Of a DNA stretch of 64,000 nucleotides, positions 1-12,500 are shown piece after piece. The stretch spans positions 35,020,679-35,084,678 of the forward strand of contig NC_091143.1 of the NCBI RefSeq assembly GCF_041381155.1, written 5' to 3'. Position 1 is the first letter of the stretch; the number at the start of each line of letters is the position of its first letter. The notes below the pieces were generated by a model. That model was not told the origin of the DNA. It saw nothing but the letters and a program-made list of their open reading frames with translations, and did not search any database. The DNA comes from Argopecten irradians (lineage: Eukaryota; Mollusca; Bivalvia; Pectinida; Pectinidae). The translations under genes were made by a program, and so were the position numbers.

Positions 1-448
1 TCAAATAAGATAACGGATTGCAAATTGATTTTTTATGCCTTCCAAAATAGATCAAGCGCCCTATGTGTTTTTTTACTCTATTTTTTTCTTTACTCTTATG
101 TCTAAATTAATCTGAGATCATCTTGAAATCTATTTTTCCAAATTGTGCCAAAATAGACCCACCTGAAAGAAAGAGTCATCAATCAAAATCCATTCAAATC
201 ATTCGGTTAGGCTTATTAAAAAGGACAATTTGTTTTTGTTTGTCAGCTATAGGCCATGATATATGAGCAAGACTAATATGTTGTTGTTTTTTTGTCTGGC
301 TTTTACAATAGTTACAGCTGCACATTTGGACATTTGAGCAAATAGATCGATGTCTGGCATAGTGCCATAGTTGTACTCTTTAGCAAGTGTCGCATACAGA
401 TGTATTTTGAAATTATATTCAATCTGGACCTGAATACTTCACGTCTAT
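1..448. other. AT-rich non-coding DNA, no gene seen
   Basis: No exon, RNA gene or clear repeat boundary could be supported here. It lies upstream of PRRC1 behind a series of transposon fragments. Confidence 0.5.
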
Positions 449-722
449 AAGGCCATTCAGGCTGACGTCACACTGGTCAGAACAAAAGATTAGGCCACGC
501 CCACTGGTGGTCTAAATTGGCTTGGGTTTAGCAGAGACATATAGTGAGAGAAATATAGGTAAGTATATTACTACCGGCACAGAAATGTCAGCGAAAATTG
601 CACTGTACAGTAACACAAAGCCAAACCACCAAAGGTAGACCACCACCAGACCACCAGTGGGCGGAGCTTAACTGGCCATTGATTGTGACGTAACTAATTT
701 CTGTATGAATGGGCTTATTCAT
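449..722. mobile_element. MITE with long imperfect terminal inverted repeats (family K)
   Basis: The left arm (AGGCCATTCA, TGACGTCAC, then CCACGCCCACTGGTGGTCT) is mirrored at the right end (AGACCACCAGTGGGCGGAG, GTGACGTAAC, TGAATGGGCT). The arms are roughly 70-80 bp and imperfect. There is no coding capacity, so this is a non-autonomous foldback DNA element. Only one copy was seen. The duplicated target is unclear, possibly TA. Confidence 0.6.
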
Positions 723-981
723 TAAAGATGAATCTCTGATTAGGCCTAACTAGTATGCATTAACACTTGTTAAAAAAATTATTTATGACATGTCTAAAGC
801 CCGGTCTGGCCATGCATTATTCATCCTAATACATTTGGTGCCTGTGACCAAACCTTATTTCAATTGTATGTTATACAGGATGTATGTATATGTAGCCTGG
901 GTTTACCCAAACTGAGAGGGTTGTGTGTTTAGTGGAATAGTGTAAGACTAAAACAGTGCATGTACAGTTAGTCCCTCTTTG

Positions 982-1350
982 CTCATCCTTGATACTCCAA
1001 GGGTTACTATCACTGACTTTACTGTGTCCACCCCTGAACTGTCTCATAGTGAAACTGAAGGCACCGGCAGACATGGGTAATATGATCACTTAAACGATAT
1101 TAATTGATTGAATCTTGAGTGGATCTTGATCTTTTAATATACATCAAAGGAAATAAAAGGATTTGTGTAACAGGTACACTGTGGTTGACTGGTGACTGTG
1201 TTGCTTTGAAGTTGGGCATCACTCTCACTGTAATCAGCTAGCTTCAAAGATTTAGTCCCTGCAGGTTTTTGATTGGTCAGTTTGTTTCTACTGAACTGCC
1301 TTAAGTTTTATTATGAGAGGTCCAGTATTAGTATTTAATCATAACTCTCA
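982..1350. mobile_element. Degraded foldback MITE, family B2
   Basis: The left end reads TCATCCTTGATACTCCAAGG and is followed by the GTTACTATCACTGA block shared with the copies at 15023 and 25678. Inner sequence such as TGATTGGTCAGTTTG and the GAGGTCCAG block near 1320 match the right half of those copies. The right terminus is too worn to place exactly. Confidence 0.55.
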
Positions 1351-2089
1351 ACATGTAAAAAATGTTAGGCTACTGCACACTTTAGCTTGGACCTGCCGGA
1401 CGGTCATCATGACCCAATGCCTGTGCTTGCGTATAGTGCGCACCCGACTTTTCACTTGATAATTTATGAAACAAAGTGCGCACTATACGCGCAAAAATGC
1501 AGTAGTAGTATTAACATCAACTAAGATTTGTTTGTCCTCATTATTTCAGAGGTAACTATCACGGGCGTTACATCATATCCTTCCGTGTAATACATTGTAC
1601 AAAGTATCAAAACTGAAGACTCTGGGTGCAACAACAGATGAGACAAGTAGTTTAATTGGTCTATTGATGTACATAAATACAGTGGTTGAACTGCACTATT
1701 GAATTCTGGAAATAGCGATGGCCAAAGTTTTTTTTCCTCCCAGAGCTTTTTCTCACTCCTTTGGGAATGGGGCCTGTGGCCTTGAATTTGGGAAAATGTG
1801 CGACAAATCCAAGATTTGGGAAAAATTATGAAATATGAAATAAAGCATAACAAGTAAGACTTTTTTTATTTCCAGTGTAGTTTAAACGTAATTTTCTGAA
1901 GCCAATTCACAAATATTTAAAGCCTTAGCCAACTAAGTTCATGTAATAATTTTGGATAGTCTTCAATAAACTTTGATTTCGGGAAATTTAAGGCTTGAAT
2001 TAGGAAAAATCAAGAGGATTTGCTATGGGGAGTAGGGCCAAATTTCGGCCCCAAATCAGACTGAAAAAAAACCCCACCTGAAATATTCC
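1351..2089. other. Non-coding DNA with one perfect hairpin at 1429-1490
   Basis: A 15-bp perfect inverted repeat, GCGTATAGTGCGCAC and its complement, lies at 1429-1443 and 1476-1490 with a 32-nt loop. Open frames here (for example 110 codons on the - strand near 1521-1853) have no recognisable domains or splice context and were not called. Confidence 0.4.
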
Positions 2090-2094
2090 CCCGG

Positions 2095-2245
2095 TTTTAC
2101 CTGGAGATAGCTAGTCCAGGGATGAGGTAGGTGTTATAAGATATATTTCATGGTTTTTTTATTGTATACATTACACCATTCGGAACGAGACCCTTTTGGT
2201 GTATATAACATCAGTGATAGTAACCTCTGGATCATTGAGGATGCT
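2095..2245. mobile_element. Right-end fragment of a family B2 MITE
   Basis: TAGTCCAGGGATG is followed further on by ATAACATCAGTGATAGTAAC and then TCATTGAGGATG. This is the same order as the right half of the B2 copy at 15023-15339. No left half is present. Confidence 0.5.
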
Positions 2246-2571
2246 CTTTTCTGTTCAGGAACACAATACATGTGTGCTATAGTGACAGTCAGAGCCACCA
2301 TGTAGATTCATAAGATACTAGGTTCAGTTGGTAATACTACGTAACGGTATATCGTAATTGTGACTTTAACACATTCTATAGATGGTAACACTCCTTCTTC
2401 CTACTTCAGTAATGTAACAGAGCATGTAATCACGTTTCTGAACACGTGAGTGCTTTAATCTTCTCATGAAGGAAAACACTCCATTGATTCACATCCAACA
2501 AGCAAATTTTAATAGTCTGAAATCAAATTGCTACAACAGTTTTAATATTTAATGGAATGTCACAATTCCTT

Positions 2572-2905
2572 TAAAAGGATAATTCAGTCAGGCTAATTCT
2601 GTTACATAACCATGTAGCAAAATATGACATAAATGTATTGTTCTACATTCCTTATGAAACATATAACAAGAAATATTGACAAATTTCACGACATTGTTCA
2701 GGATTTTGATTGATATTGTTGAATTTCCAAATCGTTGATCAGTATGCATATATGATTAAGCAGGTACATGTACGCTGTACTCATACCTGAGCCAAAAGTC
2801 ACGCACGTTAAACAAATGCAATATTTAACATAACAAGAACATGAATCTAATTTCTCTCCCAGCTCAGCAATTTTATTCTCAAAGTAAAGTAAAAAGGTCC
2901 ATTTC
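2572..2905. mobile_element. Truncated MITE, family L
   Basis: It starts AAAAGGATAATTCAGTCAGG and continues with the same order of blocks (CATAACCATGTAGCAAAATA, ATTCCTTATGAAACATATAA) as the reverse complement of the complete copy at 39391-39918. The far terminus is missing or worn. A related partial copy is at 34309. Confidence 0.6.
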
Positions 2906-3063
2906 AGACAAAAAGACCAAAGCCATTTACATTCAGATATGATATATCAAACCAAGGATTTATAAGTGAGAAGGATTCGTGACTGTCTCTTTACACTACT
3001 AAACACCACGTGAGACGCCTATGAAACGGGGATAAAAACTGTTTTTCTCAACAAATGCTTGTC

Positions 3064-3117
3064 TTTACATTGGTGTTTCGTTTGACTTGATAAAATCAAA
3101 CGAAACACCATTGTAAA
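3064..3117. repeat. Near-perfect short hairpin upstream of PRRC1
   Basis: Two 22-nt arms (3064-3085 and 3096-3117) pair with one mismatch around a 10-nt loop. The core arm is TGGTGTTTCGTTTGA and its complement. It lies about 390 bp upstream of the PRRC1 start. It could be a small foldback remnant or a hairpin RNA. Nothing in the sequence shows that it is transcribed. Confidence 0.5.
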
Positions 3118-3505
3118 GTTTAGTAAATTTCACAACGTTTATTATTTGCTTTAAGGACGGAAGATTTAGAAGATATGTCTTAAATTTTCGTTAAAAAATA
3201 CGACAGCTCATGAAATGACGGCCCCGCTTCAGAAAGTAAGACAGTAACCCTCGCACCCGCAAGCTACATCAAAGGCTGCGCCGGCGGATATCAAAGGAAA
3301 AAGGTTGTCGCCCAACGTCACGGTCACTGCACAAACACAAAGGCTCCTGCCTTGTACTCCCCCAAAACCCAGTGTTACTTATCCTTCTCATATACGTCCT
3401 TGATCAAACTTGTTCCATTTTTCAGTTGTGTGAAGATCAGAAGCTAGAGGTGAACGTGGTTCGTACATTGTGTAACTCTACACAGATACTCAGAAGTCTG
3501 AAGTG

Positions 3506-6500
3506 ATGATGATGGAGGAATCTTCTGATGAATCGGCCGAGATCATAACTAAAGAGGAGGCAGAGCTGGCCTCCAGGATGTCGGAGGATACACAGACACC
3601 CGGTGGGTATCACATAGAGTGTACGCAAATATTCAGTTTTCTATACAATGTTCAATATTTTTGGAGATTGCAACTCGTAGGTGAATGACATATTACAATG
3701 TACCACAAGCTGTCCACCTCTTGTTTACGAGTTTGAATTCCATGTGGGGCAGTTGTTAGGTGCTGATTGTTGGTCGGTGGTTTTTCTCAGAATACTCCGG
3801 CTTTCCTCCACCAACAAACCTGGTACGTCCTTACATGACACTGGCTGTTGGGCATTAAAGTAATAAGACCCAGTTGTAGAATTTTATCCATTCTTGGGGA
3901 GTTATATATCTTCATATTACCGATGAATTATATTACTGATAGATTTATATATATTCTGTACTAGCCGCGGCTTGAACTCTAGACTTGTGGCAATTTATAC
4001 AAAAACAAGAACAATCGTTAAAAAGGGACTTTACCGTAATCATTCCTATATGTGTATTGTATTTCAGAGGTAATGATATTTTAGCATATTTTGCAATACA
4101 AAGTTTTTGCTCGAATATAATTATGTTACTGGTAATGTTATGCAAGTCTTCAATTCATTGTAGAGTAGTAATTGAAATTGTTGAAAATATTAGGCTTTTC
4201 AATTTTGCGCTAATTTCATTGCACCAATCAAGTATATATGCATCATATGATCCTATTACAGTTAATGTGATTTGAAGGATATGCCATGTCTGGGAGTTGC
4301 AGTAAAACTAGAGTACCCTTAGAAAATCCATTGACCTATATGGACAGTACCTAGCAACTACTCCGTGTGGGTTTCGTTTCCTCATCTCAGAGTTGGAGAC
4401 CTAGTGATAGAGTGGTGGGCCAATTCAACCACTTACTTTGCTATCCTGAAGCTCAAAAAAAGGAAATAACTTAATGTATTTGAATATTTATAAAAGAATT
4501 AAGATGCAATACTGACATTGAGATTTTATTTCAGATACGTCGATCACAAAACCTGATACACCAGTCCAGTCACCAGGGGGAGCTAGTGTAGGGGTCAGTC
4601 CCCCAGCACCGTTACCAGCTTTTATGAATGTCAGCTCTTCTGATGTACCACAAACTCCACAGGTGAGATCTCTCATGAAATATCTTAACTCACTTTGTTA
4701 AATCAAGAACTGTAAATGAAACCAACTTTCTTCCCCATTGAATTTCATGATTTTCATTTCAAAGTAACTTTGCTAAGATTAAAATTTTTGGAGGAAAAAA
4801 AATGAATAGAAATCTATCAATAAAGTTGATATAGATGGAAATTTACAGAGATAAACTTTCACAGCTTTACTTGGATTGCAAAAGTAAATAGCACAGGAAA
4901 AAAGTTGGTTTACAGTATGGGTAATACAACTCGAATAGACGAAACCTCAATTTGGAATCATTTGAATCCTGGAGTGAGTTTATTCATTCAACAGATTAAA
5001 TACGTGTTGGAGATTTTGAGTTCAAAATCAAGGTGAAGTTATTCAACTTGGCTCCTCTGGTGCGATAGTGTAAATCAAAGCCCCTACAGGTGAGATAGTG
5101 ATTGTGAGGTTAATCAAATTGGCACAGGTGAGATAGTGATTGTGAGGTTAATCAAAGTGGCACAGGTGAGATAGTGATTGTGAGGTTAATCAAATTGGCA
5201 CAGGTGAGATAGTGATTGTGAGGTTAATCAAAGTGGCACAGGTGAGATAGTGATTGTGAGGTTAATCAAAGTGGCACAGGTGAGATAGTGATTGTGAGGT
5301 TAATCAAAGTGGCACAGGTGAGATAGTGATTGTGAGGTTAATCAAAGTGGCACAGGTGAGATAGTGATTGTGAGGTTAATCAAAGTGGCACAGGTGAGAT
5401 AGTGATTGTGAGGTTAATCAAAGTGGCACAGGTGAGATAGTGATTGTGAGGTTAATCAAATTGGCACAGGTGAGATAGTGATTGTGAGGTTAATCAAGTG
5501 GCACAGGTAGATAGTGATAGTGTGAGGTTAATCAATGGCACAGGTGAGATAGTGATTGTGAGTTAATCAAAGTGGCACAGGTGAGATAGTGATTGTGAGG
5601 TTAATCAAAGTGGCACAGGTGAGATAGTGATTGTGAGGTTAATCAAAGTGGCACAGGTGAGATAGTGATTGTGAGGTTAATCAAAGTGGCACAGGTGAGA
5701 TAGTGATTGTGAGGTTAATCAAATGGCACAGGTGAGATAGTGATTGTGAGGTTAATCAAATTGGCACAGGTGAGATAGTGATTGTGAGGTTAATCAAATT
5801 GGCACAGGTGAGATAGTGATTGTGAGGTTAATCAAAGTGGCACAGGTGAGATAGTGATTGTGAGGTTAATCAAATTGGCACAGGTGAGATAGTGATTGTG
5901 AGGTTAATCAAATTGGCACAGGTGAGATAGTGATTGTGAGGTTAATCAAATTGGCACAGGTGAGATAGTGATTGTGAGGTTAATCAAATTGGCACAGGTG
6001 AGATAGTGATTGTGAGGTTAATCAAAGTGGCACAGGTGAGATGGTGATTGTGAAGTTAATCAAATTGGCACAGGTGAGATAGTGATTGTGAGGTTAATCA
6101 AAGTGGCACAGGTGAGATCTGATTGTGATGGGTTAATCAAAGTGGCACAGGTGAGATAGTGATTGTGAGGTTAATCAAAGTGGCACAGGTGAGATCGTGA
6201 TTGTGAGGTTAATCAAAGTGGCACAGGTGAGATAGTGATTGTGAGGTTAATCAAATTGGCACAGGTGAGATAGTGATTGTGAGGTTAATCAAAGTGGACC
6301 AGGTGAGATAGTGATTGTGAGGTTAATCAAATAAGCACAGGTGAGATAGTGATTCTGAGGTTAATCAAAGTGGTACGGGTGAGATAGTGATTCTGAGGTT
6401 AATCAAAGTGGCACAGGTGAGATAGTGATTGTGAGGTTAATCAAATTGGCACAGGTGAGATAGTGATAAGGTTAATCAAATTGGCACAGGTGAGATAGTG

Positions 6501-9500
6501 ATTGTGAGGTTAATCAAATTGGCACAGGTGAGAGAGTAATATATCATGTTACATGTACTTGGAAATTCTGATATCCTTATAGATGTCACATTCTGTCTAG
6601 GAACAGAATGTTAACAGTATCATGTAAATCAATGTCAGCAGATTTGAGAGATTTCTGTTTGTATTTTCAGACAGGAGCAACAACACCAACTGCTACATCA
6701 AGTACTACGAGTAGAATGCCACAACAGTAAGTACACAGGACTTTGTTATCAGTCATATCTGGAATGAACAAAAGTAGAGTTTTGCCATTGGGAGCTTGAT
6801 ACTGTGTAGTTGCTAACTTGCAGGGGTTTTAAGTCCGTAGAATTTGCGATTGACGAAATTGATCAAAATCACGGCTTTACATGTACTGTAAACCAAATTT
6901 CTTTTGCATGCAATTTACTTTCGCGAATTTCACAATTCATGCAAATTTGCGAATTTTTATCTTCTCAAATTAGCATCTGAATAATTTATATTTACAGTGG
7001 AACTAGGATAATATGAACTCAAAGGGACCGAGATAAAACTTCGAGTTATCCGAGTGTTCGAATTAAGCGAGTTCTCAAGTCTATTGACAATCTCTTTACT
7101 TATATTTGATGCGTACATATATAGATCAACTAGTATATAGTTCCGTGTCGTAAAAAGATGTAAGCAAGGAAGATGTCAAAATCGATGTAAGCGGTTGCAA
7201 AATAACAATAAAACCGAAATATATCCAAAATATTGATTCATCAACAGTAGTCACAATAATGTTTTCACACACAAATAAATAGCGGACATCACTTACGTAA
7301 CCGAGACACATGTACATTGTATTTATGGTAAGTTATACCGGAAGTAACTATGTGCATGTCAACTCAAAGGCTGTTGAACGGTGTAATGTAGGCCTATATT
7401 TTGCTGAGTAAAAAGTTCAAAGCACTAACATGATATTATTTTACATTGATTGCGCCTAAATAATTGCAATCACTCAAAAAAACAATGATCGTATATATGG
7501 CTCCAAGTTGTGATTGTATTTATAACACAGCACCAGGTGGCTAGAGATTAGTTCTGCTTGAGTGATCACACAATGCAAGTGAGGCGGCCGAGAGTACCTG
7601 TATTGTATCTTGTCGCCATTTTAGTCAGGATAATGTTTATGTAAGTAATGTACATGTGTGGCGGCCTTACAATTGGTAATCAGTTTGTTTGTCAGTTGAA
7701 TCAGTTGAATTTTAAGGCCCATCAACAACTACAGTCATTTAGAGCCACAACAAATGGTTATACTATATAACTTACAACGTAGGTTAAAATAGAGGATATT
7801 TGTCAAGCATTTCAATTTTTTCCGCGTTTTGTGCTTGGAAACGGCTTCAGAAATGCTGTTTTACGGCAGATTAATGGACAATAAATCCGCATTTTTGGCG
7901 ATCTCGATTTCTGAAAAATTTCACTTCCAGTTATATGAACATTTTATGGATGATTTTTGTCATTCAGACCGAAAATTTCTTTCGTATTATCCGATTGTTT
8001 TAGTTTTCCGAATTTTCTGAGTTTTTTAAACAAAGATAAAGAGTGAATTCGGCCGGTACCGGCAAAGTACTTCGTATTAAACCGGGTTGTCGAATTATCC
8101 GAGTTCGTATCAACCAAGTTCCAGTGTATATGTATTTCCATTCAAATTTTAATCTTGACAAACTTGTTTTGAAATGGAAATTGCGAAATTTAGTAGCCGC
8201 GAAAGGACGTTTGTTTAAAGTATTACAGTCTGTAGTATGATAATGCTTTCAAAGGCTGCAAAGTTAACTCATGAAAATAAAACCTGTGAATAAGTTCCAA
8301 AGTGAATTGTGAAATTTTACACCTGCAAAATTTAAGAACTATGTGGTAGTCTATATTCGATCCTCGGTTATATAGGTAGGAAAATTGAGTCTATAGCCTT
8401 ACATTCTTCAGATAGACTTTCCATATATTATAGAGATCTGTGTTTTTTTGTTCAGGTCAGCAACACCAAGTCCTCCACCTGTCTCTGTTTCACATGTTTC
8501 AGCTCCAGGTCAGTATACTTTTAGTACAGGTATATTTCTGTATCAGGTGAACAAAGGAAATCTTGAATAATATAAGCAGTGATTCAAAAGGTGGTAGTTT
8601 TATCACTTGATAAGTGGTCATTTTTCATTTGTCATTTGAGAAGTGTTCATTTCTTATTTGTTGCAAAACCTATTATTATATCTTTACTAAAATAATTAAT
8701 TTAATAAAGAATGGAGTTTTAAAGAATCTTTGAAAATTTTGAAAAGTAAGTATTGCAAGAAATAATTGTATCCTGATTTGAAAATTGTCATTAAATTGAT
8801 TAGCCTAATCATCAAACATTAAAAGCTGTGTGCATTTCTAATGTCAAATATCATTTATGATTTAATGGAATAAAAAATACATGAATTTTAATAGCATTGT
8901 AAAATAACAACACTCGCATAAGGCTTACAAAATTTGTGATAAGAATTCTGTGGCTATGGTTAGAATTTTTATACAAAGACTGCAATATTTCTGGTAATTG
9001 AGAAAAAAGAAACAAAAAGTTTTTATTAGCTCACCTGCCTGGTGAGCGTATGTCATGGAGTGGCGTCGTCGTCTGCCCTTCCGCCCTTCCGCCCCTTCCG
9101 TCCTTCAGCCAACATGCCTTTAAAACGCTACTAGTCGTAGAGTTCCGCATGGATTCTAAGCAAATTTGCCCAGAAACATCATTGGGAGAAGGGGAACAGA
9201 GTTTGTATAAATTTTGGCTCTGACCCCCTGGGGAAAGGAGTGGCGGGCCCAATAGGGGAAATAGAGGTAAATCTTTAAATCGCTACTAGTAATAGAGTTC
9301 TGCATGGATTCTAACCAAATTTGGCCAGATACATCCTTTGGGAAAGAAGAACAGAGTTTGTATAAATTTTTGCTCTGCATCCCCGAGGGGCAGGAGGTGC
9401 GGGGCCCAATAAGGGAAATAAAGGTAAATCCTTTAAATTGCTATTAGTCATAGAGTTCGCATGGGTTCTAAGCAAATTTGGCCAGAAACATCCTTGGGGG

Positions 9501-12500
9501 AAAGGCAACAGAATATGTATACATTTGGGCTCTGGCCCCCTTGAGCAGAAAGAGTAGGGCCCAAAAGGGAATTTACAGGTAAATCTTAAAATTCTTTCAG
9601 AAATGAAACAATGATCCTGTATTCAGAATATTTCTTGGCATTGCAAACCAGGTGAGCGATACAGGCCCTCTGGGCCTCTTGTTTCACTTTAGCATGATTT
9701 TAATCTTTATCGATTTATTGAATTATTAAATGTTCTTGCAGCCCCAATAGCCACACCATATGAAGTAAGCACACAGATTCCTGCGGAGATGGTTCCTGAC
9801 TCGCCGTCCGACATTCCAGGAGCCAGTTCTGGGTTATTTGGCTGGATATCTGGCAATAGGATAGTATCAAAAGTCATGGAAAAAACCAAGGTATAGATTT
9901 ATTCCTAGATAAAACATTTTCATTTTCGCACTTTTCTTGCCTCAAATATGAAGAGAAAAGTTAAAATACTAGGGTCGTGGGAAGAAAGAGAATCGAAGGC
10001 AAGATTTAAGTTTGATCATCCTTTACAAAGTGTGGAATTTTGCAAGGTTTTTAAGTACGTCTATTCAAAAATTATTTGGAATGCTCAAAATTGACATTTT
10101 GATTTTAATTTAAAGTTATTAGATTAACTGGTAATAATTGAATTTTAATATTTAAACAATACCTTGTTATGGTTTTAAAGCTGTAGAACATGTGAACAGC
10201 TCAATGGATATTTTAAAATGTTACTAATGCTCCAATATTAAAGTTGTTTGCCATAGTATACAATGATAAGATGACTTTGTATAGCCCTATGGGCCTTTTG
10301 TTTATTTTTTGCAGAATTCAGTGGAAAGTATGATAACAACTCTCGATCCCGGAATGAAAGAAGTTATAAGTAAGTACCACTACTACAATCCTCGATACTC
10401 CAGGGGTTCCGATCACTTACGATCTCTACACCCCTGGACTATCTCATAGTGAAATTGAAGGCAGCTCAGCGGAAAACATTTGACCAATCACAGGCTAGCA
10501 AAGATTTCCTTTGAAGACTACAGAGAGAGCGACGCCTAACACCAAAGCCACACAGTCGACCACAGTGTACCGTTATACGGCTCTTTTGATGTACATCAAA
10601 TGACTAAATAACCTGTTCTATTCTGTTGCCTCCAGTTTTACTATGAGATAGTCCAGGGGTGTAGAGATCGAAAGTGATCGGAACCCCTGGAGTATCGAGG
10701 ATGCATTACTACATATTTAGAAAGCAATAAAACTTATTAACCCAGTGAACATAACCAGCCATACAGTGTATGTTTTTCCTGTGTTTGGTAGGATCTGGAG
10801 GTGATACAGTGGTAATCGTCACGTCGACGAAGGACACGAAGGTCGGAGCTGTACGAGAGGCGTTTCAGACCGTGTTTGGGCGGGCTACAGTCCTAGGAAT
10901 GGTATGTCTCTTAAGTGTTGAACTGCATTCAGTTGGCATTTATTGGAGCATGAATGCCAACTGGACAGCTGCAAATTTAATGAAGTGTGCTAGAACTTCA
11001 TGTTGAATTTGCTTCTGTCCAGTTGGCATTTATACTCTCATAATTGCCAGCTGAATGCAGTTCAGTGCTTATATATATTTACATTTGATGACAATTTTAT
11101 GATAAAATCTTATGTATACTGAATAGACAATTCATTATCGTCAGATCAGATGGAACAGCCATTTTCTGTGATCACTGGCATGACAATTCCGATTTCACAA
11201 TGATAATGACCTCAAAAAAACCAGATAGCAGTTTATACACTGATGAACGCCAACTGTGTTTGATAAGGTTGTAAACTGGGGTTGCAGTGAAAATGTACAT
11301 ATTTTACAATGATCATTGCTGTTCATAAATAATGACTCATGCCAGAGCTGTTCATAAAAATTAACTCGAGCCGGAACACCATTCAAGATGGAGCCATTCA
11401 TAGAAATTAACTCAAGCCGGAACACGACTCAAGCAGGAGCCATTCATAGAAATTAACTCAAGCTGGAACATGACTCAAGCCGGAGCTATTCATAGAAATT
11501 AACTCAAGTCAGAGCATATATATATTATAACCAAATATGATAATAGGAAATGTATTATGACAAATGTGATGTATTGATTAGCTTATACATCAGTGTACAT
11601 ATGATATTATGTTGTTATTAGAACCTTATGCTTTAGTTGTGTTTAAAAAAGCGAAAAATATTTTTTAAAAGTTTTCTTTTTTTCTTTTGATAATTAAACA
11701 AAGAATATACTTTCTGTATTGTAGGAAAGTCAAGCAAACACAGCAGCTCAACCTGTAGGCTTTACAGCAGGTCTGAAAGGTGCAGAAGAGCGCATACAGA
11801 ACTTACGTCAGAAAGGCTCACTACCTGAAGGTCATCCTGTGGTATCAGTGGAGGGCTTCATTGTAGAGATGTTACCAGATAGGTCAGTATAAAATGGAGA
11901 GGACAGGACAAACATAGTGACAATATGTTTGGTGGAAGCACAAAGTGGAACATGCAGTATATTTGTATGGCCAAAAAAAAAAAGTCTTTTTAGGGTTACC
12001 CAACTGACTCTTAATTTTTCACTCCCCGACCCTAATTTTTTTTCCACTTCTCTACGAAAAAAAATTAAAAGTCAGGATTTTGATCTCAGATTGCAGTTCC
12101 GGCCATTACTACTGACCTTATTTTTTTGGCCAATGTAACCCTAAACAGACATATTTTTTTGGCCTAAGGAATATATATAAAACCTGTTTGGTCCTGTCAC
12201 GTTGGCTAAAGGAGGATAGTAGCCCAGGTAAAAAATTGTAAATCATGTGGCAATAGATTCAGGGGTCTAGGAACTTTGTACTTGAAAGGGGTTGCCTGAT
12301 GGCGGTTAGCATGGTTTAGTGGTATTATATTGAGAGAAAATCAATTCCCAACAAATTTGAGGCGGTATATTTGGGGTTGGAGATGTGCAGTACGGGGGAC
12401 TACTATACATAATAAAATCTGTCTGTTACAGGTGGTACGAGATAAGTTGCTTACTCCTACAAGATCCAACACAGCATATAGATCTTCAGATGTTTTCACA

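Noticed and set aside
1521-1853. 110-codon - strand frame near the left edge
   Set aside because: Low-complexity and hydrophobic text, no motif, no partner exon.
3985-4275. 96-codon + frame in PRRC1 intron 1
   Set aside because: No domain or conserved block. It lies in AT-rich intron sequence between two confirmed exons.
5080-6535. Regular array that could be taken for a CRISPR
   Set aside because: The 38-bp units are head to tail with no unique spacers, inside an intron of a eukaryotic gene. It is a minisatellite.
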